From Betaproteobacteria bacterium HGW-Betaproteobacteria-6 (GTDB lineage: Bacteria; Pseudomonadota; Gammaproteobacteria; Burkholderiales; Rhodocyclaceae): a DNA stretch of 38,041 nucleotides. Location of the stretch: positions 1 to 38,041 of the forward strand of contig PHCF01000058.1 of assembly GCA_002842145.1 (NCBI GenBank), in the 5' to 3' direction. The position numbers were made by a program, and so were the translations under genes. Shown one piece after another: positions 35,346 to 38,041 of the stretch (the stretch's first letter is position 1; the number at the start of each line of letters is the position of its first letter). The notes beneath the pieces were generated by a model. That model made no database searches. It was given only the letters and a program-made list of their open reading frames with translations, and was not told the DNA's origin.

Positions 35346-35804
35346 AAGATGACTCCTATCCTCGTCGATTAGTTTCCACTTTGAGGCGATGGCAGACAGG
35401 TCGCGCAACGCAATCTAAGCCGAACGGTTGAGATGCCCAACTCGTAGTAACCGACAAAACTGTCCAACAAGCTGGCGGACAGGACAGCCAAAGGTCCATG
35501 TGTCGCAATGATGTTGGGCGTCTGCTTGCATATTGTCGACTGATTCCTGATGACAAACCGGGTGGCATGAATTTTTGGCCGGAATTGCAATTGGTATTTT
35601 GCTGGGCGGTGTTCTGGCGCGTGCGGAACCGCGATCCGATGATTTCGATTTTGGCTGTTTTTTCCGGTAGACCGTAGCAATGCGTCTCGCCGTAGCGCCG
35701 GGCTTTTGTGGGCGTAATTCCTGCGGTATTAAACTCGCTGGCACTGCCGGTCGGTGGCGTGTCTGATTCGCGTTGCCTGGCCGCGAGCAGGGAGGTGGTC
35801 GGTC
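35346..35804. other. Non-coding or decayed stretch
   Basis: No convincing gene was found. A glycine/isoleucine-rich hydrophobic reading (LAGIAIGILLGGVLA) on the plus strand near 35570-35620, without a start, may be the remnant of a membrane-protein end. Repeat copy 5 lies at its centre. Confidence 0.5.
35643..35681 (-). repeat. 39-bp dispersed repeat, copy 5
   Basis: On the minus strand: ATTGCTACGGTCTACCGG, then AAAAAACAGCC and AAAATCGAAA. It is not next to an intact gene end. Confidence 0.88.
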
Positions 35805-36088
35805 ATGCAAGCACAGGCGATGATCAAGCTTGAGGATTTCAGTCCGTTTTCCAGCCTGACGGCAGTTGGCAAGAACCGTTTGCGCTAGGGGATGGTGAGT
35901 CGGCATGCGGTTTCCGAGGCGCCGTTGTATTTGATCGATGCCCGCGAGACTTGCGTTTTTGCGCTGAACAGCCTGTTCAACGATCTGCTCGACCCGGCAT
36001 GGTTCCAGGCGGTGTCGGAAACGATGCTGGCAGGGTGTCGCTGATTCGCGACGTGGCCGGTTTGCGGCGGGTGGTCAGCCAGGGTTAA
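35805..36088 (+). pseudogene. Crp/Fnr-family regulator, decayed
   Basis: A GGGAGG site leads into MQAQAMIKLEDFSPFSSLTA, the start of a Crp/Fnr-type sensor domain, but codon 28 is an in-frame TAG (35886). The same frame continues as GMVSRHAVSEAPLYLID and TCVFALNSLFNDLLDPAWF, matching later parts of the cyclic-nucleotide-binding domain, to a TGA at 36042. A third fragment in another frame (VSLIRDVAGLRRVVSQG) looks like the family C-terminus, ending at 36088. Total length is about 280 bases against about 690, so most of the gene, including the helix-turn-helix, has been lost. Confidence 0.6.
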
Positions 36089-36135
36089 TGTCCGGGGCCG
36101 GGCTGATCGGGTAAACGGTGGCCGGTCGGGCGCGG

Positions 36136-36141
36136 TAAAAT
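36136..36141 (+). promoter_or_regulatory. Putative -10 box (TAAAAT) of dnaE
   Basis: TAAAAT lies 7 bases before the ATG at 36149, the same geometry as tsaD, suggesting a leaderless message. No ribosome binding site is present. Confidence 0.45.
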
Positions 36142-36148
36142 GGCGCCC

Positions 36149-38041
36149 ATGAATTCGCCGCGCTACGTCCACCTCCGCCTCCATTCCGAATACTCCGTTA
36201 CCGATGGCATCGTCCGTATCGGCGACGCCGTCAAGCGCGCGGCGGGCGACGGCATGCCGGCGATGGCGTTGACCGATCTGGGCAATCTGTTCGGGCTGGT
36301 CAAGTTCTACAGCGGGGCGCGTGGCAAGGGGGTCAAGCCGATTGCCGGGGCGGATGTGTGGATCGCCAATCCGGAGTCGCCGGACGATGCCTATCGGCTG
36401 CTCCTGCTGGCGCGCAACAACGCCGGCTACAAGCAGTTGTGCCAGTTGCTGAGCAAGGCATATCTGGTCGAAGGCCGGCGCGACCGGGCGGAAGTCAATC
36501 GCGACTGGTTTGGCGAGGTCGGCTGCGACGGGCTGATCGCCTTGTCCGGCGCGCATCTGGGCGATGTCGGCGAAGCGCTGTTGAACGGCAATTTCGATCT
36601 GGCCGGCGAGCGGGCCAAGGCCTGGGAGGCGATCTTCCCCGGCGCGTTCTACCTGGAAGTTCAGCGCTACGGCCAGCCGCAGCAAGAGGCCATCGTTCAG
36701 CAGATGGCCGATCTGGCGGGCGAGACGGGCATTCCGCTGGTCGCCACGCATCCGATCCAGTTCATGAATCGCGACGACTTCCGCGCCCACGAAGCGCGCG
36801 TCTGTATCGCCGAAGGCTATGTGCTGGGCGATACGCGGCGCCCCAAGCTGTACACGGAAGAGCAGTATTTCAAGACGCAGGCCGAGATGGTCGAGTTGTT
36901 CGCCGACCTGCCGGAAGCGCTGGAAAATTCGCTGGAAATCGCCAAGCGCTGCAACATCACGATGACGCTGGGCAAGAACTTTCTGCCCGATTTCCCGATC
37001 CCGCCGGGCATGACCATCGACGAATATCTCGTCGATGAAGCCCGGAAGGGGCTGGAAGTCCGCCTCGCCGAGCTTTATCCCGATCCCGAGGTTCGCCTGC
37101 AGCGCCGGAAAGAGTACGACGATCGCCTCGTTTTCGAGTGCAACACCATCGTCCAGATGGGCTTCCCGGGCTACTTCCTGATCGTGGCCGACTTCATCAA
37201 CTGGGCCAAGAACAACGGCGTGCCGGTCGGCCCGGGCCGGGGTTCCGGCGCCGGTTCGCTGGTCGCCTACAGCCTGCGCATTACCGACCTCGATCCGCTG
37301 GCTTATGCCCTGCTGTTCGAGCGCTTCCTGAATCCGGAACGGGTGTCGATGCCCGACTTCGACATCGACTTCTGCCAGGACAACCGCTGGCGCGTCATCG
37401 AGTACGTTCGCCAGCACTACGGCGAGGACGCGGTGAGCCAGATCGCCACCTTCGGCACCATGTCCTCGAAGGCGGTGATCCGCGACGTCGGCCGGGTGTT
37501 CGGTCTGCCGTATTCGATGTGCGACCGGATTTCCAAGCTCATCCCCATCGTCCAGAACAAGCCGGTGTCGCTGGCCGAGGCGCTGGAGCAGGAGCCGCAG
37601 CTACGCGAGATGATGGAGGGCGACGGCGATGGCGAGACCATTCGCGAACTGTTCGACCTGGCCAGCCGTCTTGAGGACTTGACCCGCAACGTCGGCATGC
37701 ACGCCGGCGGTGTGCTCATCGCGCCTGGCAAGATCACCGACTTCTGCCCGATCTATCAGGCCACCGGTAGCGATGCGTCGACGGTGTCGCAATTCGACAA
37801 GGACGACGTCGAGAAGGTCGGCCTGGTCAAGTTCGACTTCCTGGGCCTGCGAAATCTGACCATTATCGAGCTGGCCGTCGAGTACATCCGCCGGATGACC
37901 GGCGAGAAGCTCGACCTGATGTCGCTCGGCTTCACCGATCCGGCCGCCTACCAGATCCTCAAGGACGCCAACACGACGGCGATCTTCCAGGTTGAATCGG
38001 AGGGCATGAAGAAGCTGCTCAAGAAGCTGGCGCCCGACCGT
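36149..38041 (+). CDS. dnaE: DNA polymerase III alpha subunit (partial, continues past window)
   Basis: 631 codons of a protein usually about 1150 long. DnaE is the replicative polymerase. The PHP domain starts at YVHLRLHSEYSVTDGIVRIG. The palm domain has VGPGRGSGAGSLVAYSLRI and PDFDIDFCQDNRW, where D405 and D407 match the catalytic pair of E. coli. The third-aspartate region is VKFDFLGLRNLTII. MNSPRYVHLRLH is the usual start; an in-frame ATG at 36140 overlaps the putative -10, so 36149 is preferred. No internal loss is seen in the visible part. Confidence 0.96.
   Translation, partial: MNSPRYVHLRLHSEYSVTDGIVRIGDAVKRAAGDGMPAMALTDLGNLFGLVKFYSGARGKGVKPIAGADVWIANPESPDDAYRLLLLARNNAGYKQLCQLLSKAYLVEGRRDRAEVNRDWFGEVGCDGLIALSGAHLGDVGEALLNGNFDLAGERAKAWEAIFPGAFYLEVQRYGQPQQEAIVQQMADLAGETGIPLVATHPIQFMNRDDFRAHEARVCIAEGYVLGDTRRPKLYTEEQYFKTQAEMVELFADLPEALENSLEIAKRCNITMTLGKNFLPDFPIPPGMTIDEYLVDEARKGLEVRLAELYPDPEVRLQRRKEYDDRLVFECNTIVQMGFPGYFLIVADFINWAKNNGVPVGPGRGSGAGSLVAYSLRITDLDPLAYALLFERFLNPERVSMPDFDIDFCQDNRWRVIEYVRQHYGEDAVSQIATFGTMSSKAVIRDVGRVFGLPYSMCDRISKLIPIVQNKPVSLAEALEQEPQLREMMEGDGDGETIRELFDLASRLEDLTRNVGMHAGGVLIAPGKITDFCPIYQATGSDASTVSQFDKDDVEKVGLVKFDFLGLRNLTIIELAVEYIRRMTGEKLDLMSLGFTDPAAYQILKDANTTAIFQVESEGMKKLLKKLAPDR

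Overview
The window is GC-rich chromosomal DNA from a betaproteobacterium, most likely of the Rhodocyclales (a Dechloromonas/Azonexus-like organism). The basis is inference from content: PEP-CTERM secreted proteins, a bacteriohemerythrin, a c-heme GGDEF-EAL sensor, and a run of housekeeping genes with beta-type arrangement (rpsU/tsaD divergent, leuS-lptE-holA, plsY/folB divergent). Nearly all genes are chromosomal core or lineage genes. No phage, insertion sequence, CRISPR array, tRNA or rRNA was recognised.

Layout. 0-2.5 kb: start of rpsU, tsaD, then a leftward cluster of a 30-aa ORF, thiol peroxidase tpx, a cupin and a 49-aa Cys-rich protein. 2.5-9.6 kb: plsY, a shortened folB, a ZIP metal transporter, ybaK, xerD, ogt, glutaryl-CoA dehydrogenase, bacteriohemerythrin and proA. 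9.6-14.6 kb: a Cys-rich small protein, then leuS-lptE-holA (holA is broken) and a 116-aa unknown. 14.8-20 kb: uvrD, then a tightly overlapped quinone oxidoreductase / TAXI receptor / ParA-like operon. 20-26.3 kb: a large hybrid histidine kinase, a LysR regulator divergent from pirin and a flavodoxin-like reductase, and a two-receiver response regulator. 26.3-30 kb: a hairpin-rich gap, two PEP-CTERM proteins, a sialidase-like exported protein and a membrane protein. 30-33.4 kb: a heme-sensor GGDEF-EAL protein and an ECHDC3-like crotonase. 33.5-36.1 kb: a decayed accessory stretch (run-on small ORF, ArsN2-like acetyltransferase, frameshifted HEPN-like gene, cupin, Crp/Fnr pseudogene). From 36.15 kb: dnaE, running off the end.

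The most distinctive signal is a 39-bp dispersed repeat family. Six clear copies and one degenerate copy lie in 38 kb, in both orientations and mostly at gene 3' ends. In one place the repeat is read as the C-terminus of a small protein, in another it supplies the stop codon of gcdH, and in a third it makes a small ORF run on.

The second signal is a set of short internal lesions in otherwise well-conserved genes: folB (about 40 residues missing, in frame), holA (about 15-25 residues missing, out of frame), the response regulator (about 20-24 residues missing from its second receiver) and a single-base frameshift in a HEPN-like gene. holA is normally essential, so these need read-level confirmation before a biological reading. 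Other points of interest are a run of five consecutive hairpins ahead of the PEP-CTERM genes, a perfect PdhR/FadR-type operator ahead of uvrD, and leaderless-looking starts for tsaD and dnaE.
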